NCBI GenBank assembly: GCA_965263105.1
Contig: CBDHGL010000003.1
Coordinates: 2,852,001-2,916,000, forward strand
Direction: 5' to 3'
Origin: JBCCTX01 sp965263105
GTDB taxonomy: Bacteria > Bacteroidota > Bacteroidia > J057
DNA: 64,000 nt
Shown: piece by piece, positions 1 to 8,583 of the stretch
Position numbering within the stretch: the stretch's first letter is position 1
Layout: each line of letters starts with the position of its first letter
The notes under the pieces: model-generated
The model's input: only the letters and a program-made list of their open reading frames with translations
Database searches by the model: none
Told to the model about the DNA's origin: nothing
Translations under genes and position numbers: made by a program

Positions 1-93
1 GGTGTGAAAAATACTTCATGAGTAGGTATGAGTTTGATTTCGAGAATATACAAGGATTCTTGTAACTTCGATCAGAAATAATCCGCAAATTTT

Positions 94-687
94 ATGAAAA
101 AAATCTCATTTCTTTGTCTACTGACTCTATTTACCTCTATGATACAAGCTCAAAATGGGCGTGAATACTTGCCCTACCAGGCGATTCCTGAATATCCAGA
201 AAGATACACTGCTGGTTCAGTTGCAGCGAGAATGGTAGATGCCTTAGGCTTTCGGTACTACTGGGCGACTGAAGGGCTAACGGAAGAAAATTTGGCTTAC
301 CGTCCTTCTGAAGATGCGCGCAGTATGGGAGAGACCCTGGATCACCTTTATGGATTATCTGAAACCATCGTTAACGCCCCACAGACCAAGCCCAATATCC
401 GTCCGGCAGATTGGTCCGGGATGAGTTGGGAGGAAAAGCGCAGGAAGACCTTGGAAAATATCCAGCAAGCAAGTGAGTTATTGAAGGCTGGAAAAGAGGG
501 AGACATGAAGGACTATAAGGTAATCTTTCAGCGGGGAGAAAATAGTTCCGAATTTCCCTTTTGGAACATGCTCAATGGCCCCATTGCAGATGCGATATAT
601 CATACAGGTCAAGTTGTTTCCTTTCGACGTAGCGCAGGGAATCCCATTCCTTCTGGGGTGAATGTGTTTATGGGGAATAGGCGGTAG
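94..687 (+). CDS. Secreted DinB-like (DinB/YfiT fold) protein
   Basis: 197 aa. Residues 1-20 form a signal peptide ending in IQAQ, so the protein is probably exported to the periplasm. The rest matches the DinB four-helix fold: an early helix with H84 in the segment MGETLDHLYGL and a late helix with H170 in IYHTGQVVSFRR, the two regions where DinB proteins carry their metal-binding histidines. The HTGQ...R motif is typical of the family. Known DinB members are metal-dependent thiol transferases or hydrolases, but most of them, including exported Bacteroidota versions, have no assigned substrate. It stands alone on the plus strand, 59 bp before the AAA ATPase gene and clearly more G+C-rich than that gene, so I do not regard it as part of that cassette. 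No promoter or terminator is obvious. The family call is good; the function is unknown. Confidence 0.8.
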   Translation: MKKISFLCLLTLFTSMIQAQNGREYLPYQAIPEYPERYTAGSVAARMVDALGFRYYWATEGLTEENLAYRPSEDARSMGETLDHLYGLSETIVNAPQTKPNIRPADWSGMSWEEKRRKTLENIQQASELLKAGKEGDMKDYKVIFQRGENSSEFPFWNMLNGPIADAIYHTGQVVSFRRSAGNPIPSGVNVFMGNRR

Positions 688-746
688 TAGTATTTCGCGT
701 CCTATTTTTTGTAAATTGAGTTTGGGTGGTACTAATCTAGGAAAAA

Positions 747-1958
747 ATGATTAAGAAAATTAAGCTAACAAATTTCTTTAGTTTCCTTGATGAAACTATA
801 GATTGTAATAAAGGTACCAACCTCCTTTTAGGGATTAATGGATCTGGGAAATCAAATTTGTTAAAAGCCTTTCGAGTTCTTCAAGAAGGTATCTCTGGAA
901 TGGGACTGAAAAATCTGATTTATGATACTTGGGGAGGGTTCGATTCTATCGCTTTTAAAGGAAAGGGTCAAAATGAAAATCCTGAAAAAATTTCTCTTTT
1001 TTTCACCCTGGACGGGAAGATATTTGAGAGTTATGGAAAAGCAATACCTGGAGAAATTTCATATGAAATTTCCTTGATTAAGATATCGGGCCCATTTAAT
1101 TTTTATGTTCGAGAGTCTCTTGAAATTCTCAATGAAAATGGGAAAAGAGAGGTATTATTGAAATTTGAAAATGGAAGAGGAAATGTCCACCAGAAAACTT
1201 CAAATGGACAGAAAAATAATGGGACAACAATTAAATTCTATCCTCCTCAAGATCCACAGGAACTAGTCCTACGAGGAAATAATTTTACTGAAGAAGTTAT
1301 TGCTATTCGAAAAGTGTTTTCTCAAATCAGGATCTATGACTACTTTGATGTAGGACCTGAAAGCAAGGTTAGGCAACTTGCTAGAGCTACAGGAGATAAA
1401 TATCTATCCAGGGATGGGTCCAACTTGGCCACTGTTATAAATTCTATTAAACTTTCAAGTAAAACTGCCTACAAGAAACTTATTTCTTCCTTATGCGAAA
1501 TAAACGATGCTTTTGAGGACTTTGAATTCAATTTTTATAGCTCTGGACAATTTGAATTATTTTTATCAGAGAAGGGCCTAGAGACCCCAATTCATTTAGC
1601 GCATGTATCTGATGGAACCTTACGATATTTGTGCTTATTAGCCATCTTTTTAAATCCCCAACCTGGCAGTATATTTTGTATTGATGAACCTGAGCTTGGC
1701 TTGCATCCTGATATGCTTAAAGACATTTCCATTAAAATTCAGGAGTTTTCACATAAAAAACCAATTTTCATAGCTACTCATTCTGAAAACATTGTAAACC
1801 ATTTTATGGTGGAGGACATTAGAGTTTTTGAGAAAAATGAAGCCAATTCTACAGAGGTATATAAATATACCTCTAATGAGTTTGAGGGATGGTATGATGG
1901 TGTTTTTAATCCAGGACAAATGTGGAGAGAGGGAGATTTTGGAGGGAATAGGTATTAA
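747..1958 (+). CDS. SMC/ABC-type AAA family ATPase (OLD/RecF-like), probable defence-cassette ATPase
   Basis: 403 aa, soluble. The N-terminal strand IKKIKLTNFFSF is the usual opening of RecF/SMC/AAA_15/AAA_21 ATPases. Walker A is GINGSGKS at 29-36 (K35). The C-terminal half holds a signature-like segment (LAHVSDGTLRYL), Walker B FCIDEPELGLHP with D313 and E314, and the switch histidine in ATHSEN (H345), so the ATPase should be active. Family members often act as sensors or clamps that control a nuclease partner. The gene ends 14 bp before a DUF4276/TOPRIM-like gene and the two form a pair. Both are markedly A+T-rich (about 28-33% G+C in hand-counted lines against 45-58% nearby), which suggests horizontal transfer. 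Wide gene associations of this kind (OLD, PARIS, Gabija) are antiphage; that role here is inference. Confidence 0.88.
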   Translation: MIKKIKLTNFFSFLDETIDCNKGTNLLLGINGSGKSNLLKAFRVLQEGISGMGLKNLIYDTWGGFDSIAFKGKGQNENPEKISLFFTLDGKIFESYGKAIPGEISYEISLIKISGPFNFYVRESLEILNENGKREVLLKFENGRGNVHQKTSNGQKNNGTTIKFYPPQDPQELVLRGNNFTEEVIAIRKVFSQIRIYDYFDVGPESKVRQLARATGDKYLSRDGSNLATVINSIKLSSKTAYKKLISSLCEINDAFEDFEFNFYSSGQFELFLSEKGLETPIHLAHVSDGTLRYLCLLAIFLNPQPGSIFCIDEPELGLHPDMLKDISIKIQEFSHKKPIFIATHSENIVNHFMVEDIRVFEKNEANSTEVYKYTSNEFEGWYDGVFNPGQMWREGDFGGNRY

Positions 1959-1972
1959 TAAATTCCTTCAAT

Positions 1973-2536
1973 ATGGCTCGTAAAAATAATAAGCCTACCC
2001 TATTTATTGAAGGAGGAAATGTTACTCGAAATGGAGATTTGAGGCAGGGTTTTGGGAAACTTTTGGCTAAAGTATTAGGAGATAAGGTAAAAAAGGTCAG
2101 AATTAAATTGTGCGGAGCAAAAGATCAAGCAATAAAAGCTTACCTGAGTACCGATGGGAAAAAGTTTTTATTAATAGACCTAGATTGTGGCTATGAGGAA
2201 AAGCAAAGTAGAATCAAAGACCTTAATTCCAAAGGATGTGTTAGGGAAGAATACTTTTTCATGATACAAACCATGGAGGCTTGGTTACTATCCCAACCCA
2301 ATGTCCTTTCTAAATACTATGGACAAGGTATAGAAATAAAGGGAATTCAAGGGAAAAATTGGCAAAATCAGAGCAGCCCTGTTAAAATCTTAAACAAGCT
2401 CACTAAAAGCACTCAGAAGGGAAAATACCACAAGGTAAAGCATGGCTCCGAACTTTTGGCTCTTTTGGATGCACAAAGTCTTATGGATGATTTCCCTGAA
2501 TTTAAAAGAATGATAGAAACCCTAAAGAAGCTCTAA
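1973..2536 (+). CDS. DUF4276 family TOPRIM-like protein, partner of the AAA ATPase
   Basis: 187 aa, soluble. The layout is that of DUF4276: a first beta strand TLFIEGG with E13, a DxD strand FLLIDLDCG (D69, D71), and the family hallmark MIQTMEAWLL around M101-E102. The Glu plus DxD arrangement is that of a TOPRIM metal site, as in OLD-family nucleases and topoisomerases, so a nuclease or related metal-dependent activity on nucleic acid is a reasonable inference but is not shown. It starts 14 bp after the AAA ATPase stop and shares its low G+C. In PARIS, a comparable ATPase is paired with a TOPRIM protein of a different family (DUF4435); this pair has the same logic with another effector. No third gene follows: the next gene is convergent, beyond 2650. 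Family confidence is good, function uncertain. Confidence 0.8.
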   Translation: MARKNNKPTLFIEGGNVTRNGDLRQGFGKLLAKVLGDKVKKVRIKLCGAKDQAIKAYLSTDGKKFLLIDLDCGYEEKQSRIKDLNSKGCVREEYFFMIQTMEAWLLSQPNVLSKYYGQGIEIKGIQGKNWQNQSSPVKILNKLTKSTQKGKYHKVKHGSELLALLDAQSLMDDFPEFKRMIETLKKL

Positions 2537-2595
2537 AGCCATTCTTTTCTAAGTTCTCATTTTGGTTTTCATTAGGTGTATTTCATATAGAACCA

Positions 2596-2623
2596 CTCCC
2601 CGCATAGATTTCTACGCGGGGAG
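2596..2623 (-). terminator. Hairpin terminator of the first SBBP gene
   Basis: On the minus strand this is a G+C-rich stem of about 12 bp with a 4-nt loop. The single imperfect pair is a G-U wobble on the minus strand but an A-C mismatch on the plus strand, so the structure fits minus-strand RNA better. It lies 28 bp past the stop of the SBBP gene. The run after the stem is only moderately U-rich. A near-copy lies at 5796-5821 after the paralogous gene. Confidence 0.65.
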
Positions 2624-2650
2624 CAAACTTAAATGAATTGAAAACAACAA

Positions 2651-5224
2651 TTATTTGATGAGGAGTTCCTCGGAATATTTTTCTGATGCACTCTGCAAGG
2701 TGACGAAATATAGACCTTTTCGTAGATGAGTCAGATCTAAGGTTTCTTTGCTCAACCCCTTTAATTCTTTAGATCTATAAACCGTTTTTCCTTGCTTATT
2801 TAATACCTCTATTTGGAAAGGTCCTTTGCTAGCCCCCTCATACCTGGCAGTAGTTTTTCCATAAGAAGGATTCGGTGCCAAGGTAAAGCGAGGATCTTTC
2901 TGGCCATAGGGCTCGTCCTGCCTTCCTCCACCGTCCACGTCATCGGGTCCTCCAGGTCCTCCCTCTCCATAGATATCGATTTTAGTCAAGAAGGCATCAT
3001 GGTCTCCTGCATGAGCATTTTGGTGCCCATTTAGGCTAGGGTAATCTTCGCTTGAGGTAAAGCCTCCTACATAGACCTCTCCTAGGGGGCTGGCGCTTAT
3101 GCCATTAATTGCGTCTCTCCATTCTCCACCGATGTACGTGGCCCATTTCAGGTCCCCATTGGGGAAGTAGCGCGCAACATATCCATCTGAGTTATTGTTA
3201 TTTTGACCCTCATTTAGGGAGGATTGGAGTGGATTATTAGTGACGATTCCATGGCTACTGGTCGTTCTCCCGGCGAGGTATATCTCTCCATTAGGACTTA
3301 GACATACGCTGCTAGTAGGGCCTATGGAAAAATCATGATTGAAGATAGAGCCTTCATCTCCTGAGCCTCCGAAATAGGTTCCCCATTGACGGGTTCCGAA
3401 GAAATTGAATTTTACCAGGAAATTATCACTTCCTCCATTGTACAGGTGATCGTGCCCATCATTGGTGGCGATGTAATTGGAACTAGTCGTCATCCCCGTC
3501 AGGTAGATGTACTGACCATCTGTGACAATGCTATGGATTTCATCTACTCCCTGGCCGCCATAATAGGTAGACCAGTACAGATCACCATCAGGATCAAATT
3601 TTGCCATGAAACCATCAATATCCTCAGAGTAGCTGTTGTCGTGACCATCATGGCCCAAGCCCGTGCTTTCGGTAGAGCCTGCTATATATACTTCCCCATG
3701 AGAATTCACACTCAGACAATTGGCTCTGTCATTCTCTGAGCCCCCAAAATAGGTTGACCACAAACGGGTGCCGTTTCCACTGAATTTTGTCAAAAAGGCA
3801 TCAAATCCTCCATTATGGGTATTGTCATGGCTGTTATTGGTGGCTATCTGGGTGGTACTGCTGGTAAAACCTGTGAGATAAATATTTCCGGAGGGATCTG
3901 TGCCTACCGACCATCCCTCTTCCGAACGAGTATCGCCTGTAGTTTCCACATCTTCCCCCCCGATATAGGTTCCCCAACTTCGAATACCGTCTTCGTTAAA
4001 TTTTACCAAAAAGGCATCTCGATCAAAGCGATTACCATCCCCATTGGCTTCGTTGTAGGTTTCATCATGACCATTGTACGCTATGCCACTATTGCTCTGT
4101 GTATAGCCTGATATGATAACGTTAGAATTGGCGTCCGTACAGACGGATAAAGCCACATCTTCTTCCTCTCCTCCATAGTACAAGGCCCAAATTCGGTTGC
4201 CATTGGGGGCAAATTTTACCAAAAAGGCATCGGTATCCCCTTTGTAGGAAGAGGTGACATAGTCCTGCCCAGGTTGATAGATGTCGGGGGCAAAGTCATA
4301 GTGATAGCCATCCACTCGCCCTGCCATATAAACGTTTCCCTCTGTATCCGTGCAAACGGCAAGTCCCGCATCGTGTTCCTCCGTTCCATAAAAGGTGGAC
4401 CAAATGATACTGGGGTCAATGATCAAATCTTTTGTTTTTTCATAGGCCTCTACCTCAAATCGAAGGATATTTTTCGCTAGAGTGTATCTAGAGGAGATTT
4501 CTTGTGCTTGGTCCTCCTGGATCTGATAGGTATAGGGCTTTTCCTCACGGAGGGTACCCAGAGGATTATGCAAGATCAGTTCCCCATTGGCGTCGAGGTA
4601 AAGGCTATCCTGCCCCTGATACATGAGGGCAATATTTGAGATATTCCCACCTGGCTTCACAATGAAATCGTATTTCATATGCTGATCTTGGAAATACAGC
4701 TTTAGATCAATTTGATCGTAGATATTTTCATAGCGAATTTCTTGATAGCTTTGAACGTTCATGACCGATCCAGATGATTCCGTAGTGTAATAATGTTTTA
4801 GGTCTGAATTGGGAAGGCTTGATAATATTCTGGCTTGAGGATTAGCCCCTTTCCAAAAAATATCAACTCGATGCACCTGATAAAAGAAGGAATCTGAAGT
4901 AGGATTATCCTGTTTACTTTTCCATAAATAAGTGAGTCCATCGCGCTTTAGCAAGCATTGCATGCCCGCCTCTTCTAGATAATAGAGAGCAGGGTTACTC
5001 CCTGGAAGTTGACCCAGGTTTTCGATAAAGCCTAGCTTCCTTTTCTCTAACGGAATATCTCCAAAAGCTCCCAGGGATTGTGATACATGATGAAATGAGT
5101 TTCGGTCTTCCCCTTCTTGTGAATGGGAAACTGGGGCGCTACAATTAAGTGAAAGGAGCAAGATCAGTAAGGAGTAGGTGGGAAAAGGCAAGGAAAAAAC
5201 TCGTTTTAGGTTGGATTTTTTCAT
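2651..5224 (-). CDS. T9SS-exported SBBP-repeat beta-propeller protein (copy 1)
   Basis: 857 aa from the start chosen here. An ORF extends 50 codons further upstream, but only the ATG at 5224 begins a proper export signal (MKKSNLKRVF, then a hydrophobic stretch ending in SLNCSAP). An N-terminal region with GFIENLGQL and KYDFIVKPGG is followed by about seven SBBP repeats, each with a W(S/G)TYFGG-type strand, a GN(V/I)Y(L/I)AG strand and a DAFLVKF strand, which suggests a seven-bladed propeller. The last ~75 residues (APNPS...GLYFVTL...ELLIK) are a type-A T9SS sorting domain, so the protein should cross the outer membrane and be surface-attached or released. Ligand and function are unknown. The paralog at 5851-8496 follows the same plan and shares the 3' hairpin and the upstream motif array. 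Confidence 0.85.
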   Translation of the reverse strand: MKKSNLKRVFSLPFPTYSLLILLLSLNCSAPVSHSQEGEDRNSFHHVSQSLGAFGDIPLEKRKLGFIENLGQLPGSNPALYYLEEAGMQCLLKRDGLTYLWKSKQDNPTSDSFFYQVHRVDIFWKGANPQARILSSLPNSDLKHYYTTESSGSVMNVQSYQEIRYENIYDQIDLKLYFQDQHMKYDFIVKPGGNISNIALMYQGQDSLYLDANGELILHNPLGTLREEKPYTYQIQEDQAQEISSRYTLAKNILRFEVEAYEKTKDLIIDPSIIWSTFYGTEEHDAGLAVCTDTEGNVYMAGRVDGYHYDFAPDIYQPGQDYVTSSYKGDTDAFLVKFAPNGNRIWALYYGGEEEDVALSVCTDANSNVIISGYTQSNSGIAYNGHDETYNEANGDGNRFDRDAFLVKFNEDGIRSWGTYIGGEDVETTGDTRSEEGWSVGTDPSGNIYLTGFTSSTTQIATNNSHDNTHNGGFDAFLTKFSGNGTRLWSTYFGGSENDRANCLSVNSHGEVYIAGSTESTGLGHDGHDNSYSEDIDGFMAKFDPDGDLYWSTYYGGQGVDEIHSIVTDGQYIYLTGMTTSSNYIATNDGHDHLYNGGSDNFLVKFNFFGTRQWGTYFGGSGDEGSIFNHDFSIGPTSSVCLSPNGEIYLAGRTTSSHGIVTNNPLQSSLNEGQNNNNSDGYVARYFPNGDLKWATYIGGEWRDAINGISASPLGEVYVGGFTSSEDYPSLNGHQNAHAGDHDAFLTKIDIYGEGGPGGPDDVDGGGRQDEPYGQKDPRFTLAPNPSYGKTTARYEGASKGPFQIEVLNKQGKTVYRSKELKGLSKETLDLTHLRKGLYFVTLQSASEKYSEELLIK

Positions 5225-5339
5225 GATATAAAAGCTTATAGGTGTTAAAAAGGGATATTTATTCTGGTTTAGTAAAAGGGAGCCGGTATGGAAGGATAGG
5301 GAAGGTATTCTTGTGGGAATAGGCGAAGTGGTTACTTGT

Positions 5340-5351
5340 GAACATATGTTC
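5340..5351. promoter_or_regulatory. 12-bp perfect palindrome upstream of SBBP copy 1
   Basis: GAACATATGTTC is a perfect palindrome 115 bp upstream of the chosen start of SBBP copy 1. Its ACATATGT core is also the core of the motifs repeated further upstream, so it may be a related protein-binding site. It lies inside the 50-codon upstream extension of the reading frame, which I regard as non-coding. Confidence 0.3.
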
Positions 5352-5402
5352 ATAAAAGTACTGGGCACAAGCATTTAAGGGTTATCCAATGCCTCCCAAA
5401 GA

Positions 5403-5501
5403 TTAGCACTTATGTAACAGGAAAATGGAGGTAAAAGGGGATGTGTGTTAATTCCAGGGGGGAACTAACACATATGTATCACAACTTAGCACATATGTAA
5501 C
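5403..5501 (-). promoter_or_regulatory. Array of three ~16-bp ACATATGT-type motifs upstream of SBBP copy 1
   Basis: Three related motifs lie at 5403-5418 (TTAGCACTTATGTAAC), 5465-5480 (CTAACACATATGTATC) and 5486-5501 (TTAGCACATATGTAAC). On the gene strand the consensus is about GWTACATATGTGYTAA, a near-palindrome around CATATG. The order and the spacing (about 62 then 20 bp) are repeated upstream of the paralog at 8584-8682, while much of the sequence between the motifs has diverged. That pattern suggests selected operator sites, probably for one regulator of both genes. The regulator is unknown. Confidence 0.5.
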
Positions 5502-5510
5502 CTAGGCCAT

Positions 5511-5795
5511 ATTTTCAAGCATTTGTTGAAATGGCCTTAGCTAGGGTATGGCAGAATGAATTTGCCTGATATTTCTATGGGACTAGGAGAAACAATTACC
5601 CAAAATGGGGAGGGTATGGGGCCAAACTAACAACCCATACCCTAGATCTTGGATTGTTACTCACTAGTTCTCTTCTTTCATACGGTAATACTTAGATGCT
5701 TTAATGGTTGATTACTTAGGCTAAGATACCAGGCATCTAACAGAAGGAATAGGAGAAATCTTCCAAAAGCTGGTAGATATGTTCCAAAAGAAGAA
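5511..5795. other. Gene-free stretch between the two SBBP genes
   Basis: The whole gap between the SBBP genes runs from 5225 to 5850 (626 bp). Outside the motif array, the palindrome and the terminator I find no convincing gene, RNA or repeat. Around 5502-5540, minus strand, the sequence resembles the last codons of the DinB-like pseudogene at 8683 (stop preceded by MLxxMA in both), a possible decayed remnant. Confidence 0.5.
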
Positions 5796-5821
5796 CTCCC
5801 CACATATTTCTATGCGGGGAG
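5796..5821 (-). terminator. Hairpin terminator of the second SBBP gene
   Basis: The minus-strand stem begins CTCCCCGCATA and closes with TATGTGGGGAG around a GAAA loop, with one G-U pair. It lies 29 bp past the stop of SBBP copy 2 and is nearly the same as the hairpin at 2596-2623. The sequence between hairpin and stop is also similar in the two copies. Confidence 0.65.
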
Positions 5822-5850
5822 CGATTTAACACCTAAATAACAAGCTGCAA

Positions 5851-8496
5851 TTATTTAATCAGGAGTTTTTCTGTTACTGATCCACTTTCCGATCGGATGG
5901 TAACTACATACATACCTACGGGCAACTGACTGAGATCTAGTTCCTGATCGATGCTTCCTTGTAAGCCGGATTGGCTATACATCATTTTTCCTTGTATATC
6001 CTGAATGAGTAGATGATGGCTCTCATTTTTTGCACTTTGGAAATACACGTGGACTTGATCCTGACTGGGATTGGGATAGAGTTGGAGTTGAGGTTCTATG
6101 AATTTCCCTGGCTCAGATCCCAAAGCTCGTTTTCCACGAGGGCTAGAAGGCAAGGGGGATTCTTGTGGGTCATTGGGCCCCCCTTCTACGGGAGGATCTG
6201 GATCCCCCCCTGTATCATAGGGATAAAACTTGGCGAGAAAGGCGTCAGAGTATCCAATTCCCTCACTGTCCTCATAGCTGTTGTCGTGTCCATTGAGAGC
6301 AATTCCACTGGGACTATTTGTTGCTCCGGTAATATATACTTTTGCCCAGGGATCTGTGGTACATGCCAAGGAATAATCATCAGATTCACCTCCATAATAG
6401 GAACCCCACTGCCGGTCTCCATTTTTTAAAAAGCGAACTATAAATGCATCCTTGGAGCCATTATACGTAGGGTCGTATCCATTGTTGGTAGCAATATGCG
6501 AGTTACTCTTCGTTACTCCAGATAAATACAAGTCGCTATTTTTGCTCACAGCTACTGAAGTAGTTCTCCAATAGCGATAATCTCCATCGGGATCTTGTAC
6601 CCTGATCCCTTCATCCTCGGCTCCGCCATAATAGGTACCCCACAGACGGTTACCCAGAAAGCCAAATTGAATAAGGAAGGCATCCATTTTCCCATTATAG
6701 GTATTGTCGTGGCCCCAACGTGCGATCCCGTTATCACTTTTGGTTATTCCTGCTACATAGACATAGCCCAAATAGGTGTCAATACTATGAGCCCTATCCA
6801 AATCATCCCCTCCAATATAGTTGCACCAATATAACCTTCCATCAGGACTGAATTTTGCCAAATATCCATCTGAGCCCCCCGAATAGGTATCATCATGTAG
6901 GGCCTTGAAGGCCAAACCGGAACTTTCTGTATGTCCAGCTATATACACATTGCCCCAATCGTCAGTGGCAATGGCATCAGCAGAATCCCATCCTCCTTTT
7001 CCAAAATAGGTAGCCCACTCTCTATCTCCATCGGAATTAAACTTTACCAGGAAAGCATCATAGCCTCCATTGTAGGTATTGTCGTGCCCCTCCCAGGCGA
7101 TATATTCCTCGCTACAGGTAAATCCAGCTAGATATACATTGCCATCAGAATCGGTACATACAGCTCTCCCTTCTTCTGCCTTTGATTCTCCTGTCATGCC
7201 TGGATCAGGGTCTTCGCCCCCATAATACGTTCCCCAAATTCGGGTGCCATCTTCTGAAAATTTTACGAGGAAGGCGTCTCGGTTAAAACGATTACCGTGA
7301 TTTTGCCCCAATTCATTATACGTCTCATCATGTCCATTCTCTGCCATTTCTGAATTGCTATGCGTCACCCCTGCCATGTAAACATCTCCAGATAGATCAG
7401 TACATACAGACCAGGCATAGTCTTCGTCATCTCCTCCATAATAGGTTGCCCATTGACGGTTTCCTGATGGGTCAAATTTGACCAAAAAGGCATCATTATC
7501 TCCACTGGGGATATGATCATGACCACTACTTGCAAAATTAGAATAGGTGGTATTATAATGTCCGTTCTGGACCCTCCCTGCTATATAGACATTACCAACA
7601 TCATCTGTATAAACAGAATTTGATCTTTCCGAATCAGCTCCCCCATAGTAGGTGGACCATTCTAACGTAGGGTCGATCACTAGGTACGCTGTAGGATCGT
7701 ATTCCTCCGTTTCAAACTGAATCATATCCTCTTTCAACTGATAGTGGGAGGACACAAAGGCAGTGTCTCCATCCTTTATTTGATAGGACATAGGTATTCC
7801 TTCTTCCAGGCTCCCCCAAGCATGTTGTACCTCAATGGAGCCATCTGGGTGATAAAGCATCGTATCCTGACCCGTGTAACACAGTTGTATATCGGCCACC
7901 TTACCACCCGGCTTGACAATAAAGTCGTATTTCAATTGATTTTCCTTGAAATACATGCGCATATCAATATGAGGATACAAGTTTTCATAGAGAATCTCCC
8001 CAAAATTTCGGATATGGGTTAATCCCTCGGAATCATTGCCCGTGTAATAGTGGCGTAAATCAGGTCGGACCTGGCTAGCTCGGATTTGCACTTGAGGATT
8101 GGAGCCTTCCCATTGCATATCCATTCGTTTCTGAGCAACCTTAGGGAATGGGATAAGGCCCTTCAAATTCGAGCTGTCTGGTGTTGAGTCTTCCTTTATC
8201 CAGATATAGGAAATACCTGTTTTCTTGAAATATATTCCCAGATTGCGTTGTTGGATATAGTAGGCAACGTCCTCTCCCTTTCGGAGCTGTCCTTTGTTTT
8301 CAATAAAGCCCATGTACCCCGCATTATTTTGGAGCCTTTGTATCTGGGCTTCCTCAGAAAGGGAACTTAGGGGGATCTCCGATGCATCTGGTGAGCTTTT
8401 TTCCATTCCTTTCTCTCTCTCCGGGAAAAAGGAGAATAAGAAGATAGAAACTAGCATAATAGCTTCTACACGTAAGAGTTTGTTACTAACTTTCAT
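5851..8496 (-). CDS. T9SS-exported SBBP-repeat beta-propeller protein (copy 2)
   Basis: 881 aa. Residues 1-26 (MKVSNKLLRV then a hydrophobic run VSIFLFSFFP) should serve as an export signal, though no clean cleavage site is visible. The N-terminal part has GFIENKGQL and KYDFIVKPGG as in copy 1. About seven SBBP repeats follow, with W(A/G)TYYGG, GN(V/I)Y(I/L)AG and DAFLVKF strands separated by ~55-75 residues. After a Gly/Pro-rich linker the last ~75 residues (YPNPS...GMYVVTI...EKLLIK) form a T9SS type-A sorting domain. The protein is predicted to be at the cell surface or released; its ligand is unknown. Gene, downstream hairpin and upstream motif array are all shared with the 2651-5224 gene, which indicates a tandem duplication of the whole transcription unit. 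Confidence 0.85.
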   Translation of the reverse strand: MKVSNKLLRVEAIMLVSIFLFSFFPEREKGMEKSSPDASEIPLSSLSEEAQIQRLQNNAGYMGFIENKGQLRKGEDVAYYIQQRNLGIYFKKTGISYIWIKEDSTPDSSNLKGLIPFPKVAQKRMDMQWEGSNPQVQIRASQVRPDLRHYYTGNDSEGLTHIRNFGEILYENLYPHIDMRMYFKENQLKYDFIVKPGGKVADIQLCYTGQDTMLYHPDGSIEVQHAWGSLEEGIPMSYQIKDGDTAFVSSHYQLKEDMIQFETEEYDPTAYLVIDPTLEWSTYYGGADSERSNSVYTDDVGNVYIAGRVQNGHYNTTYSNFASSGHDHIPSGDNDAFLVKFDPSGNRQWATYYGGDDEDYAWSVCTDLSGDVYMAGVTHSNSEMAENGHDETYNELGQNHGNRFNRDAFLVKFSEDGTRIWGTYYGGEDPDPGMTGESKAEEGRAVCTDSDGNVYLAGFTCSEEYIAWEGHDNTYNGGYDAFLVKFNSDGDREWATYFGKGGWDSADAIATDDWGNVYIAGHTESSGLAFKALHDDTYSGGSDGYLAKFSPDGRLYWCNYIGGDDLDRAHSIDTYLGYVYVAGITKSDNGIARWGHDNTYNGKMDAFLIQFGFLGNRLWGTYYGGAEDEGIRVQDPDGDYRYWRTTSVAVSKNSDLYLSGVTKSNSHIATNNGYDPTYNGSKDAFIVRFLKNGDRQWGSYYGGESDDYSLACTTDPWAKVYITGATNSPSGIALNGHDNSYEDSEGIGYSDAFLAKFYPYDTGGDPDPPVEGGPNDPQESPLPSSPRGKRALGSEPGKFIEPQLQLYPNPSQDQVHVYFQSAKNESHHLLIQDIQGKMMYSQSGLQGSIDQELDLSQLPVGMYVVTIRSESGSVTEKLLIK

Positions 8497-8583
8497 AAGA
8501 TGGGATGTTAAATGGTTATTAAAAGTATAGCAACAAAGGTATAGGGCGATAGAGAGGAAGGGTTAGCTGGTATTTCCCAAATA

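Noticed and set aside
2813..4480. Several plus-strand open frames of 68-117 codons opposite SBBP copy 1
   Set aside because: They lie antisense to a strongly supported repeat protein, repeat with its period, and show no domain or start signal.
5225..5374. 50-codon N-terminal extension of SBBP copy 1
   Set aside because: The extension has no signal peptide; a good export signal starts only at ATG 5224, and the extension contains a perfect palindrome typical of regulatory DNA.
6013..8022. Open frames on the plus strand opposite SBBP copy 2 (up to 138 codons)
   Set aside because: They are antisense frames produced by the repeated codon pattern of the propeller gene.
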